DNA from: Petrimonas sp.
Lineage (GTDB): Bacteria; Bacteroidota; Bacteroidia; Bacteroidales; Dysgonomonadaceae
Reading direction: 5' to 3'
Length of the DNA: 64,000 nt
Assembly (NCBI GenBank): GCA_012839475.1
Contig: DUNG01000057.1
Location: 1-64,000, forward strand
Below are positions 27,225 to 36,018 of this stretch, piece by piece. Position 1 is the first letter of the stretch, and every line of letters starts with the position of its first letter. The translations under genes and the position numbers were made by a program. The notes beneath the pieces are model-generated. The model did no database searches. It was not told the DNA's origin and saw only the letters and a program-made list of their open reading frames with translations.

Positions 27225-28220
27225 ATGAAAACCTTAATGTTTTTTTTAATGATCTTGTTCTCCAACCTTATTGTAGCGCAAGATGTAAGTCAAACGATGT
27301 TATCAGCTGATGATATTAGGATACGTGATCCCTATATCTTTGCTGACACGGTCACACGCAAGTATTACATGTATGCTCAGATACATAACCGTTTAGTAGA
27401 AAATGACGACAACGCGGCATCCAAAGGGGTTGAAGTCTACATCAGCACTGATTTGAAGCAATGGGAAGCACCTAAGCCCGTGCTTATTTTAGATGAAAAT
27501 TCATGGGCGACGAATATGGTTTGGGCACCCGAAATGCATCCATATAATGGAAAATATTATCTATTCGTTACCCTTACCTCATCTGAAACCCATGAAAACA
27601 TGAAAAAGCCAAAAGGTGAAACGGATTGGCCTCCTCATTACAAGAGGGGAACCCAGATTTTTGTAGCCGACTCACCCCAAGGTCCCTTCAAGCCATTTGC
27701 GAATAAGCCACATACACCGGAGAACTGGATGGCTTTGGACGGAACTTTGTACGTTGAAAACGGCACACCTTACATGATTTTCTGCCATGAATGGGTTGAA
27801 ATTATAGATGGCTCCATCAATTATATTCGATTATCACCTGATCTGTCTAAACCGGTTGGTAAGCCACGTAAAATGTTTCATGCTTCCGAGGCAAAATGGT
27901 CAACAGGTGAGAACAGTAAAGTAACCGATGGATGTTTTATCTATAAAACCAAGTGGAATAAACTACTGATGATTTGGTCAAGCTTTGGTGCCAAAGGATA
28001 TGCTATTGGAATAGCGGAGTCAAAGTCGGGCAAGTTAAAAGGTCCTTGGATTCAACAAGAAAAGTTACTTTTTGAAGAAGATGGGGGGCATGGTATGATA
28101 TTTAAAACTTTTGACGGTAGGCTATTGCTCGCCTTTCATCAACCCAACGGGCCAGCAGGGAAAGAGAGATTAAAGTTATTTGAAATTGAAGATACTGGTG
28201 AATCCTTAATGTTGAAATAA
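27225..28220 (+). CDS. GH43-family glycoside hydrolase
   Basis: A 331-aa exported five-bladed beta-propeller enzyme (signal peptide about 1-19). The GH43 triad is visible: base D35 in RIRDPYIF, pKa-modulating D172 in MALDGTLYV and acid E189 in FCHEWVEI; WAPEMHPYNGKYYLF (about 100-114) is the usual second-blade motif. Members act on alpha-L-arabinofuranosides, beta-xylosides or galactans; the sequence alone does not decide. It begins 18 bases after the sigma gene and is probably co-transcribed with it, an unusual partner for a sigma factor. Confidence 0.9.
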   Translation: MKTLMFFLMILFSNLIVAQDVSQTMLSADDIRIRDPYIFADTVTRKYYMYAQIHNRLVENDDNAASKGVEVYISTDLKQWEAPKPVLILDENSWATNMVWAPEMHPYNGKYYLFVTLTSSETHENMKKPKGETDWPPHYKRGTQIFVADSPQGPFKPFANKPHTPENWMALDGTLYVENGTPYMIFCHEWVEIIDGSINYIRLSPDLSKPVGKPRKMFHASEAKWSTGENSKVTDGCFIYKTKWNKLLMIWSSFGAKGYAIGIAESKSGKLKGPWIQQEKLLFEEDGGHGMIFKTFDGRLLLAFHQPNGPAGKERLKLFEIEDTGESLMLK

Positions 28221-28410
28221 GGAATCAGCAGGCATAGAAAACATCAAATTAACATGACTATCCCAACAGACGGATAGGAGATCAGGTAGCACGTTTTCTT
28301 CTTAGAGCTACCGTGGATCAGAGGCAGGACAAACTGTTTAGCCCGCTTCATCTTAGCACTTTATCCATATATTTCAATGAAGGGAAAATTTGATGATTAT
28401 CTTCACCTTT

Positions 28411-29412
28411 CTATATCAATATCTGACGGCAATACTCCATGCAGGTTCTCACCTCCTTCACCGAACTTGACCAAGGGACTACCGGATATTCAAGTTCTAT
28501 ATCACAATAGATGGGCCATCCCTGGTCTCTGACAAGTTGTAAGACCTCCTTCAGGGGAGTTTCTCCTTGTCCCCACACTTGGTTCTGATCTCTAACTGGA
28601 TTATTTGGTCCGGTTTTGTCTTTCAAATGCAGGCTGGCAATCCTATCGTGGTATTTACGAATGAAATCAGCCGGGTTGAGGCCCGTGGAGCCAAAGTAAT
28701 GGCCCATGTCAAAATTCAACATTACCGCGGGGGAATAGCCTAATTGCCGATCAATATCGAAACCAGGTTCCGCATACTGACCATGGTTATGGAGTATCGC
28801 GTACATCCCGTTGCGTTCTGCAGCGGGTCCCAGCATCTTCGCGTTCTCATCGCCTGCCTCAATAGTTATGCCAATGGCACCCAGTATTTTGGCGATTTTA
28901 AAAGAGTAGTCAAGCTCTTCGTCGCTCGTCCCCGACAACCACTTCAATATATGGATGTTCACCCCTGCATCATTGAACTTTTTCCGGAGCTGCACGTATT
29001 TTCCAATTGTTTCCTCCGATCTTCTCCATTCATTTAGCGCCTTGCCGTAACGCTCAATCGACCTTTTCTCCTCATCAGTGAAAGGCGCCTCTGCCGTAGC
29101 CCTTCGGCTGACCGGGTTAACGGGCGCCCCCAGGCACCTTTCCAAACCCGATCCCATCAATTCAATGGAGCTTATACCCGCGTCAACACACGCTTTTAGC
29201 GTGGTGTCCACATCATCCCCCAAATCGCGAAAGCTGTAGGTGATGCAACCAATTTGTACACCGGCAAACTTTGAGTTGGGCAATGTACCGGTTGTACGGT
29301 TCGTCCCACGCTTCGCCTTGCTCACGTTCGAACAGGAGTAACCCGTGCCGAGTATTGTAGCGGCAGCCGCGGCTGCCGATGCTCCTAAAAAGTTTCTTCT
29401 CGATAGTTTCAT
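28411..29412 (-). CDS. Tat-exported sugar phosphate isomerase/epimerase-like TIM barrel
   Basis: A 333-aa protein with a twin-arginine signal (SRRNFLGASAAAAAATILG), so it is exported folded, possibly with metal bound. The mature part is an AP-endonuclease-2/xylose-isomerase-like TIM barrel: QIGCITYSFRDLG (about 53-65), AGISSIELMG, then metal-ligand motifs TIEAGDEN, LHNHGQY, LNFDMGHYFG and SLHLKDK, closing YCDIELEYP. Members of this exported group occur in sugar-utilisation loci; their reactions are mostly unknown. It runs against GH43 and FecR and splits the sigma gene from fecR. Confidence 0.88.
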   Translation of the reverse strand: MKLSRRNFLGASAAAAAATILGTGYSCSNVSKAKRGTNRTTGTLPNSKFAGVQIGCITYSFRDLGDDVDTTLKACVDAGISSIELMGSGLERCLGAPVNPVSRRATAEAPFTDEEKRSIERYGKALNEWRRSEETIGKYVQLRKKFNDAGVNIHILKWLSGTSDEELDYSFKIAKILGAIGITIEAGDENAKMLGPAAERNGMYAILHNHGQYAEPGFDIDRQLGYSPAVMLNFDMGHYFGSTGLNPADFIRKYHDRIASLHLKDKTGPNNPVRDQNQVWGQGETPLKEVLQLVRDQGWPIYCDIELEYPVVPWSSSVKEVRTCMEYCRQILI

Positions 29413-29706
29413 AGTTCTTTTTATATTATAATGTATATGTATGGTTCATTCTACATCTGTTAACCTGTGACAAACACTACACAAATGAATAGGGCTTGAC
29501 ATGGGGCTATCAGCAAACAGGATCCAAAACAAGCGATTCTGCTCTTCATGGAAAACTCTTTCTAATGGCATCGCATTTTAAATCACACCACTAAAGTACC
29601 GTAATGCAACGATATAAAAAAACAAAACAAGTTTTTTTTCAACATTTATTTGACTTTATTTAGCGGTTTTTCACTCCCCATCCGTTCTATTTATATAACA
29701 ACGTAA
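29413..29706. other. Divergent intergenic region
   Basis: These 294 bases separate the opposing isomerase-like gene from fecR and should carry promoters for both. AT-rich runs and TTTATTTGACTTTATTTAG near 29645-29662 lie before fecR, but no box matches the TAnnTTTG consensus fully. I see no gene or RNA in it. Confidence 0.35.
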
Positions 29707-30675
29707 ATGGACAAGCAACTCTCACAATATTTTTCCGGTAACCTCCCGCGTGTCGAAGAGCTGGAGCTGTTCCAACGAATTGAAAACGATAGTCGGTTAA
29801 GGGCTGACTTTGTTCAGCTTCAAAACCTGAGCGCGGTTTCAAGTCTACTACCACTCCCCGAGGACAGCGAAGTAGGTCAGGAAAGTTACGATGTGTTCAT
29901 GCGGGGTATCAAACAAAAGGCTCGGCGGAAACTCTGCATAAATACTTTAAAGTACGTAGCGGTTGCTTTAGTTCTTATAATTTCTACCGTTTTGGGTACG
30001 CTTTTCTTGCAGGAAAGGGATGCCAACCTGGAGACGAACAGCCTTTACGTCCCGGCCGGTCAACGTGCCCAGATAACTTTGCAAGATGGGACACGTGTTT
30101 GGCTGAACGCCCAATCGACCCTGACCTACCCATCCCGTTTCTCCAGAAACGGCAGGAGCGTGGAGATAGTCGGTGAAGCGTTCTTTGATGTGGCAAAAGG
30201 GCAAAAGCCATTTGTTGTTTCTACTCCAGAGCTCGAGCTACAAGTCCTGGGAACGAGATTCAATGTTTACGCGTACCCGGATGGTGAGTACGTTCAAACT
30301 GACCTGATAGAAGGATCCTTAAGGATAGTCGAGAAGAGGAATAACGGGCGTGTCGCACTCCTGAACCCGAACGAACAGATGGTTTATAGAAATCACACGA
30401 TGGAGATATCACCCATCTTGAATCCCGATCGCATGCTCTGGAAAAAGGGAGTATACAGTTTTCATAACGAGCGGCTAATCGATATCATTGAAAAGTTACA
30501 GCTTTATTACGATGTGAAAATCGTGGTTGAAGATCCGGATATATTTAACGTGAGGTACACGGGAAAATTCCGTCAGCGGGATGGCATTCATGAGATTTTG
30601 CGCATCATACAAAAAATTCAGCCGTTTAAAATAGAGGTAGACACGGATAACAACATCATAACACTGACGAAGTAA
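29707..30675 (+). CDS. FecR-family anti-sigma factor
   Basis: A 322-aa inner-membrane anti-sigma protein. It has a cytoplasmic N-terminal helical part (about 1-75), one transmembrane helix (about 80-101), a FecR domain (ITLQDGTRVWLNAQSTLTYPSRF, VEIVGEAFFDVAKGQKPFVV) and a DUF4974-type C-terminus (YSFHNERLIDIIEKLQLYYDVKI, YTGKFRQRDGIHEILRII). It precedes an STN-bearing SusC, its expected signal donor, and should restrain the sigma factor at 26652-27206. Confidence 0.92.
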   Translation: MDKQLSQYFSGNLPRVEELELFQRIENDSRLRADFVQLQNLSAVSSLLPLPEDSEVGQESYDVFMRGIKQKARRKLCINTLKYVAVALVLIISTVLGTLFLQERDANLETNSLYVPAGQRAQITLQDGTRVWLNAQSTLTYPSRFSRNGRSVEIVGEAFFDVAKGQKPFVVSTPELELQVLGTRFNVYAYPDGEYVQTDLIEGSLRIVEKRNNGRVALLNPNEQMVYRNHTMEISPILNPDRMLWKKGVYSFHNERLIDIIEKLQLYYDVKIVVEDPDIFNVRYTGKFRQRDGIHEILRIIQKIQPFKIEVDTDNNIITLTK

Positions 30676-30709
30676 AACTTATCAATTAATAACTTAAAAT
30701 AAATAGCCT

Positions 30710-30777
30710 ATGGAAAATGACCTTGAAAAATAAAAGGCGACAAGTGCTCCAACACCTGTCGCCGCGATTAAAGCAAC
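30710..30777 (+). promoter_or_regulatory. fecR-susC leader hairpin with AAGCAAC
   Basis: Between fecR and susC an inverted repeat with GGCGACA/TGTCGCC ends (30736-30763) forms an 11-bp stem with one mismatch and a 6-base loop. AAGCAAC follows at 30771-30777. A short frame MENDLEK (30710-30733) ends just before the stem. The same hairpin-then-AAGCAAC order is found before the SusC genes at 3551 and 20206. I infer a leader or processing element. Confidence 0.55.
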
Positions 30778-30818
30778 ACTCAACTTTCACTAAGTATTCA
30801 CTTTAAACATGCAAATAT

Positions 30819-33800
30819 ATGGAAAAAAACATTTCACCGAGTCGCTTTCCACTTAAAAGTGACTTTAAAGGATTTATTAAAATCATGAAAACATGTCTCC
30901 TATTTCTGTTTGCCTTTACATTTCACATAATGGCATTCAACTCAAATGCACAGGATGCAATAATTGAGTTAAAAGCAAATACTATCACTGTAAGTCAATT
31001 GATTACTGAAATTGAAAAACAAACTGACTACTTTGTCGTTTACAGTAACCGAGAGGTAGATACCTCACGCACAGTTTATCTAAAAAATCGGTCGAACAAA
31101 GTTTCAGAATACCTAAATCAAGCTTTCAGTGACACAGATATCGGTTACGATTTTGAGAAAAACTATATTGTTCTTTCGAAAAAAGCAGAGAAACCGATAA
31201 GTATTACTACTAATTTGGTGCGCACTACTCAACAGCAAGGGAAAACTGTGAGGGGAAGCGTTACCGATGTAAATGGAGACCCAGTTATCGGAGTAACAAT
31301 TGTTGTAAAAGACAACCCTTCACAAGGTACAGTTACAGATATGGATGGGAATTTCATTTTATCTAATCTGCCCGAAAATGCTGTACTACAAATAACCTAC
31401 GTAGGTATGAAACAGCAAGAAATATTGGTTGAGAATAAAACCATTATAGATGTTGTCATGATTGAAGAAACAATTGGACTTGAAGAAGTTGTTGCGATAG
31501 GGTATGGTACACAAAAAAGAGTTACACTAACTGGAGCAATAGCCACAACTAGGGGGGATGAAATATTAAAAAGTAAATCTCCTAACGTTTTAAATTCGCT
31601 CGTAGGGAAATTACCCGGTGTAATAATAAATACTATATCTGGAGAGCCAGGAAGAGACAATCCTTCTTTTCTAATTAGAGGAAGAAACACAACTGGGAAT
31701 TCAAATCCATTAATAATTGTTGATGGTGTTCAGCGAGATGATTTAGGGTTAATAAATCCATCTGATATTGAAGATATAACAGTTTTAAAAGATGCTACCG
31801 CTGCTATTTATGGGGCCAGATCAGCTAATGGTGTTGTACTTGTTACAACAAAAAGAGGCAAAGAAAGTGTTCCAATTTTTAATTTTTCATACAATCAAGG
31901 ATTTTCCCAACCAACAAGAAATATTAAAATGGCTGATGCTTACACATTTGCAAAAGTATATAATGAAACTGAAATAGCAGAAGGCAGAGATCCAAGATAT
32001 ACTAATGAAGAATTAAATAAATTTAGGGAAGGAACTGATCCTAATTACCCAAATACTGATTGGTTTAGTTTCATAACGAAAAAATTTACCCCACAACATC
32101 GTACCAATTTATCAGCCTCTGGAGTCACAAAAGGATTAAGTTATTATTTTTCAATTGGTGAATTAACACAAAATGGACATTTTAATTTTGGGATAACTAA
32201 GGTTAAACAATATAATCTTCGCACCAATGTTGAAGTACAAGTTACTGATTTTTTTAAAGTTGGACTAAATGTTTCTGGTAGGTTAAACAATAATGAATAT
32301 CCTTCTGGAGATACTAATGATTTCTATAGCCATATTTATCTTTATCCGCCAACAGAATCTCCGTATTGGCCAGGAACTAAGTATCTTAAGCCGTTAAGAG
32401 ACAGTGAGAATATAATTAATCGGGTAAGCGGTAATTCAGGTTATAACAATCAAAAAAATAAAAAAATTGAAACCACATTAAATTACAGTTTATATATACC
32501 TTGGGTCAAAGGCTTGTCAGTAGAAGGTAGTGCAAATTGGGACGGATCATTTAATTTCCAAAAAGTTTTTAACTTACCAACGTATGTTTATTACAAAGAC
32601 AGCTCTACTGGTGAATTGTTTGAAGCTCGCTCTGGAAGACAGTCCAATCAGGCAACCCTAGGAGAAACATTCAGTCAATTTACAAGATTTACAATAAACA
32701 CCAGAATAAACTATGAGCAAAGTTTTGGAAATCATAATATTAACTTTCTACTAGGGGCTGAACAAATGGAAGAAAATTACAATTTTCTTTATGGTTACAG
32801 AAGTAATTTTCCTTCAACAGCACTATCAGTTATAGACGCAGGCAGTAATGATAAAAATCATCAATCAAATAGTGGAAATGCCACTCAATTTTCTAGATTG
32901 AACTACTTTGGTAGGATGACTTATGATTACAAAAGTAAATATCTTGCTCAATTAATTTTAAGATATGATGGTTCTCCTAATTTTCCAGAAACGAAAAGAT
33001 GGGGTGCATTTCCTGGTATTTCCGTTGGATGGAGGATATCGGAAGAACCATTCCTAAATGATCTTTATTTCTTGGACAATTTAAAACTAAGGGCATCATA
33101 TGGGAAAATGGGGAATGACAATGTTGCCGCTTTCCAATATCTTATGACTTATAGTTACGGTAATAATTATGTATTAGACAATAAAGATGTCACTGGATTG
33201 ATTCAAAGTGGTACTCCCAATCCCAATATAACCTGGGAGGTTGCTGAAACATCTAATATTGGTTTTGAATCACTAATGTGGCAAGGATTACTTAACATTG
33301 AGCTCGATTTATTTAAAACAAAACGCTCGAATATTCTTACAAAAAGGTCAGCTATTGTTCCCAGTTATACCGGTTTAGTACTTCCGGACGAAAATATCGG
33401 TATAGTAGAAAATAAAGGCATTGAATTACAATTGTCCCATATGAATTCAATAAATGAATTCAAATATTCAATTAATGGTAATTTTTCATTTGCTCGTAAT
33501 AAGGTAGTGTTTTCTGACGAAGCCCCTGCGGCTGAAGATTATCAATTAGCTACTGGAAGGCCTATAGGATCTTCTCTTTATTATAAATCTCTTGGAATTT
33601 TCTCTTCTCAAAATGAAATTGATTCATATCCTCATTTGCCAGGGACAAGACCAGGAGATATTAAGTATGAAGATGTTAATAAAGATGGCGAAATAAATTC
33701 TAGAGATATGATCAGAATTAATGAAACTAATACTCCTGAGATCGTATACAGCCTTAATACAACATTTAATTATAGAAATTTTGATTTGTCAGTGTTATTT

Positions 33801-34211
33801 CAAGGTCAAGCAAATGCAAATGTTTATCTAGGTAGTTATTTTACTGTGATGAGCTACAGTTTGGGTAACTTTTCGCATATACGCGCAAGAGATTACTGGT
33901 CTCCAGATAATACAAACGCAACTATGCCTAGACCTTCACTAGAACTTTGGAACAACAACACGCAAGTTTCAACACATTATTTGTTTAATTCAGATTTCTT
34001 AAGATTGAAGAATTTAGAATTTGGGTATTCATTACCTCAAAAATTATCTCAAAAGCTAGGAATTAATAACTTGCGTCTCTATGTTAATGGTAATAATATA
34101 TTGCTAATATATGACCATTTTAGAGGTACTGGATTTGATCCTGAAACCAACAGATATTGGTTTTATCCTCAACAACGTACCTACAATTTTGGAATTGATT
34201 TAACATTTTAA
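30819..34211 (+). CDS. SusC-like TonB-dependent transporter with STN domain
   Basis: A 1130-aa SusC-type transporter with a signal anchor starting near MKTCLLFLFAFTFHIMAF (residue 23; the true start may be there), an STN domain (about 45-100: ITVSQLITEIEKQTDYFVVYSNREV), a carboxypeptidase-regulatory-like domain (about 143-225), linker EEVVAIGYGTQKR, plug (to about 345, VVLVTTKRG) and barrel. The STN domain fits the FecR protein just upstream. Base composition drops sharply to AT-rich relative to fecR, so the transporter seems to have come with the AT-rich block downstream and been joined to an existing sigma/FecR pair. Confidence 0.94.
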   Translation: MEKNISPSRFPLKSDFKGFIKIMKTCLLFLFAFTFHIMAFNSNAQDAIIELKANTITVSQLITEIEKQTDYFVVYSNREVDTSRTVYLKNRSNKVSEYLNQAFSDTDIGYDFEKNYIVLSKKAEKPISITTNLVRTTQQQGKTVRGSVTDVNGDPVIGVTIVVKDNPSQGTVTDMDGNFILSNLPENAVLQITYVGMKQQEILVENKTIIDVVMIEETIGLEEVVAIGYGTQKRVTLTGAIATTRGDEILKSKSPNVLNSLVGKLPGVIINTISGEPGRDNPSFLIRGRNTTGNSNPLIIVDGVQRDDLGLINPSDIEDITVLKDATAAIYGARSANGVVLVTTKRGKESVPIFNFSYNQGFSQPTRNIKMADAYTFAKVYNETEIAEGRDPRYTNEELNKFREGTDPNYPNTDWFSFITKKFTPQHRTNLSASGVTKGLSYYFSIGELTQNGHFNFGITKVKQYNLRTNVEVQVTDFFKVGLNVSGRLNNNEYPSGDTNDFYSHIYLYPPTESPYWPGTKYLKPLRDSENIINRVSGNSGYNNQKNKKIETTLNYSLYIPWVKGLSVEGSANWDGSFNFQKVFNLPTYVYYKDSSTGELFEARSGRQSNQATLGETFSQFTRFTINTRINYEQSFGNHNINFLLGAEQMEENYNFLYGYRSNFPSTALSVIDAGSNDKNHQSNSGNATQFSRLNYFGRMTYDYKSKYLAQLILRYDGSPNFPETKRWGAFPGISVGWRISEEPFLNDLYFLDNLKLRASYGKMGNDNVAAFQYLMTYSYGNNYVLDNKDVTGLIQSGTPNPNITWEVAETSNIGFESLMWQGLLNIELDLFKTKRSNILTKRSAIVPSYTGLVLPDENIGIVENKGIELQLSHMNSINEFKYSINGNFSFARNKVVFSDEAPAAEDYQLATGRPIGSSLYYKSLGIFSSQNEIDSYPHLPGTRPGDIKYEDVNKDGEINSRDMIRINETNTPEIVYSLNTTFNYRNFDLSVLFQGQANANVYLGSYFTVMSYSLGNFSHIRARDYWSPDNTNATMPRPSLELWNNNTQVSTHYLFNSDFLRLKNLEFGYSLPQKLSQKLGINNLRLYVNGNNILLIYDHFRGTGFDPETNRYWFYPQQRTYNFGIDLTF

Positions 34212-34222
34212 CAAAGCATACA

Positions 34223-35836
34223 ATGAAAAAGATTTTATCATTATTAAGTATATTGATTATAATTACATCATGCAATGAAGTTTTGGATCTAAAACCTCTT
34301 GATAGGTTGTCTGAAAAAGATTTATGGCAAGATGAGAATCTTGTCCAGGCATATATAAACGCTAATTATCATTCAATACCGCATGGTTTTCCTCAGGGGT
34401 TACTAGCGGCAGCAACAGATGAAATTTATGATATACACAATGCTTCAGGAGGTTACATTATCCAACGAGGTGAATTGACTTCTGATAATGTTACTAGCCT
34501 TTCAACTTTGATTAACAATTGGAATCATTCCTTCTCATATCTAAGGAATATCAACATCTTTTTTGAAAAAATTAATGATTCTCCAATAAATGAGGATAAA
34601 AAACAAACGATGATTGGAGAAATGAAATTTCTGCGTGCATTTATTTATTTTAACTTAATATCAAGATACGGGGGAGTGCCAATCATTACAGAGTCATTCA
34701 AATTAGATGATGATTTCTCCGTAAGTAGAAATACTTACGACGAATGTGTTGATTTTATTTGTTTAGAATTAGATGAAACTATAAAATTACTTCCTAATAA
34801 AAGTGAAACTCTGGGTAAAATCTCAGCCGATGCTGCAAGAGCCTTGAAATCACGAGTTTTATTGTATGCGGCAAGTTCTTTAAATAACCCAAATCATGAT
34901 TTGCAAAAATGGCAAAAGGCATCTGATGCTGCTTCTGAATTACTTGATGCAGGGTATACATTACATGATGATTATCAAAATATTTTTTTAGAAAACAATG
35001 ATGAAATAATTTTTGCGAGGTACTTTTCACAATCAAACTTTCATCGAATGACATTATTTAATGGGAGAAACGGTTCTAATGGATGGGGAGGTAATTGCCC
35101 AACTGAGAATCTTGTTTCTAGTTTTGAAATGTTGAACGGAAAAATGCCATTTTTAGATGATGGTGTAACAGTCAATCCTGAATCAGGGTATGATCCCAAT
35201 AACCCATATGTAGATCGCGATCCAAGATTTTACGCCTCAATTTTATATGATGGGGCAATTTGGATGGACAGAGAAACAGAAACCTATAATGGGGGATTAG
35301 ATTCTCGTGGAAGTAGTATTGAGGCGTGGAATGCATCACTAACAGGATATTACATGAAGAAATTTATAACACCAGATATTCCTCCAACGGGTAGTACTAC
35401 ACAACCGACAAATCCTTGGATTCATTTTCGATATACTGAAATATTATTAAATTATGCTGAGGCGCAATTTGAATTAGGGCATGAAGAAATAGCTCTAGAA
35501 ATAATCAATAGGGTTAGAGCAAGACCTAGTGTGCAAATGCCACCTATTTTTGCAAGTGGTGAAGAATTAAGAGAAAGAATCTATCATGAAAGGAGAATCG
35601 AGCTAATGTTTGAGGGACATCGATTTTTTGATGTTCGACGTTGGAAAGTGGCTCAGATGACTGAAAATATAAACTTAAAAAGAATGGTAATCGAAAAATT
35701 AGATGATGGAAGTAAAAAATATGAAGTTAAAGAATTAGAGAAAAGATCATTTAAGGAAATGCACTACTATTTACCTATTCCTAGGACTGAAATCGACAAA
35801 AGTCTTGGTTCACTGACTCAAAATAATGGATATTGA
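34223..35836 (+). CDS. SusD/RagB-like glycan-binding lipoprotein
   Basis: A 537-aa surface lipoprotein: lipobox ending ITSC (about residue 16), then NEVLDLKPLDRLSEKDLW. Family segments MKFLRAFIYFNLISRYGGVP, RALKSRVLLYAASSLNNP, FRYTEILLNYAEAQFELG and HERRIELMFEGHRFFDVRRW are present. It follows its SusC by 11 bases. Two strong hairpins lie downstream, before the first enzyme gene. Confidence 0.95.
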   Translation: MKKILSLLSILIIITSCNEVLDLKPLDRLSEKDLWQDENLVQAYINANYHSIPHGFPQGLLAAATDEIYDIHNASGGYIIQRGELTSDNVTSLSTLINNWNHSFSYLRNINIFFEKINDSPINEDKKQTMIGEMKFLRAFIYFNLISRYGGVPIITESFKLDDDFSVSRNTYDECVDFICLELDETIKLLPNKSETLGKISADAARALKSRVLLYAASSLNNPNHDLQKWQKASDAASELLDAGYTLHDDYQNIFLENNDEIIFARYFSQSNFHRMTLFNGRNGSNGWGGNCPTENLVSSFEMLNGKMPFLDDGVTVNPESGYDPNNPYVDRDPRFYASILYDGAIWMDRETETYNGGLDSRGSSIEAWNASLTGYYMKKFITPDIPPTGSTTQPTNPWIHFRYTEILLNYAEAQFELGHEEIALEIINRVRARPSVQMPPIFASGEELRERIYHERRIELMFEGHRFFDVRRWKVAQMTENINLKRMVIEKLDDGSKKYEVKELEKRSFKEMHYYLPIPRTEIDKSLGSLTQNNGY

Positions 35837-35918
35837 GGAATATGTCAGAGATAGATCAAACAATCACCTTCTAATTAATTGAGTTTCGTGGAAAGAAATG
35901 TCTTATAAAAGATGACAA

Positions 35919-35942
35919 CCCGTAAAACGGGAAGGTTTTTTA
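35919..35942 (+). terminator. Intrinsic terminator or attenuator after susD
   Basis: A CCCGT/ACGGG stem with an AAA loop (35919-35931) is followed within five bases by a run of T (35936-35941). It lies 82 bases past the susD stop and before the GH106 gene, so it can lower expression of the enzymes relative to the transport pair. Confidence 0.6.
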
Positions 35943-35961
35943 AACACATTTTACGATAACG

Positions 35962-35994
35962 TTTAAATGATTTTTAAAGCAAAAATCATTTAAA
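35962..35994 (+). repeat. 14-bp perfect inverted repeat before GH106 gene
   Basis: The arms 35962-35975 and 35981-35994 are perfectly complementary around a 5-base loop (AAAGC), 25 bases before the next start codon. The AT-only stem could be a protein-binding operator or an mRNA stem near the ribosome site. Confidence 0.6.
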
Positions 35995-36018
35995 GAGTTT
36001 TGATATTGTTAATTTATA

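Noticed and set aside
28221-28410. Possible small minus-strand gene (MKRAKQFVLPLIHGSSKKK...) between GH43 and the isomerase-like gene
   Set aside because: Only about 36 codons, no homologue recognised; two weak stems in the same place may simply serve convergent termination.
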